54,858 nucleotides of DNA from Lachnospiraceae bacterium (GTDB lineage Bacteria > Bacillota > Clostridia > Lachnospirales > Lachnospiraceae). Position numbers and translations under genes: made by a program. The stretch spans positions 1-54,858 of the forward strand of contig SVFL01000016.1 in the NCBI GenBank assembly GCA_015056885.1, in the 5' to 3' direction. The notes beneath the pieces were generated by a model. It ran no database searches, was not told the DNA's origin, and saw only the letters and a program-made list of their open reading frames with translations. Shown here in pieces: positions 54,836-54,858 of the stretch. The first letter of the stretch is position 1. Every line of letters starts with the position of its first letter.

Positions 54836-54858
54836 TTATACAAAAAAATCACCTTTCC

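Overview
The window looks like chromosome from an anaerobic gut or rumen Firmicute of the Lachnospiraceae type. The supporting signs are strong GGAGG ribosome sites, moderate GC content, a phosphotransbutyrylase/butyrate kinase pair, a galacturonate pathway with intracellular pectin enzymes, very large secreted proteins with Lachnospiraceae-style repeats, and many palindromic intergenic elements. The genus cannot be fixed from sequence alone. No rRNA, tRNA, transposase, integrase or CRISPR array was seen.

Layout. 1-1868: 10-bp tandem repeats, a low-molecular-weight phosphatase, two small hypothetical genes and a structured repeat (element A). 1869-6419: HAD phosphatase, ptb-buk (terminal steps of butyrate formation) and recQ. 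6752-8533: AraC regulator (minus), palindromic element B and thrH. 8704-13809: a 1701-residue secreted repeat protein. 13919-19641: a divergent galacturonate regulon, with a LacI-type regulator and uxaC leftward and uxaB-uxaA rightward, around a shared control region with readable promoters and an operator-like palindrome. 19961-22086: a HipA-like kinase and an Rpn/PDDEXK nuclease. 22356-25847: a second giant secreted repeat protein. 26191-29141: a short protein, a cytoplasmic GH28 polygalacturonase and a sugar isomerase/epimerase. 29199-30255: a lipoprotein barnase and its barstar inhibitor. 30295-31911: a HerA-like (DUF853) ATPase.

32083-45059 is a rightward block that looks like one membrane-associated system: a membrane-anchored secreted protein, an ABC ATPase and permease, a coiled-coil membrane protein, (after a 64-bp hairpin tandem array) an HD hydrolase, a MoxR AAA ATPase, a DUF58 protein, and a 1511-residue protein with three von Willebrand A-like regions. 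It is followed by a cluster of GGGTCTATAC palindromes. 45567-50469 holds an XRE/zinc-ribbon regulator, an ECF sigma/anti-sigma pair, a cytoplasmic pectinesterase and an HD-GYP protein. 50655-54701 holds secA, preceded by a 29-codon leader ORF, and prfB, which has lost the usual programmed frameshift; a second copy of element A's family (element C) lies between them.

How it fits together: GH28, the CE8 pectinesterase and UxaC/UxaB/UxaA outline import of pectin oligomers, their demethylation and hydrolysis inside the cell, and conversion of galacturonate towards 2-keto-3-deoxygluconate. Ptb/Buk then dispose of carbon as butyrate with ATP gain. The most unusual material is non-coding: three families of hairpin repeats, two of which show compensatory base changes between copies, and the possible leader peptide in front of secA.
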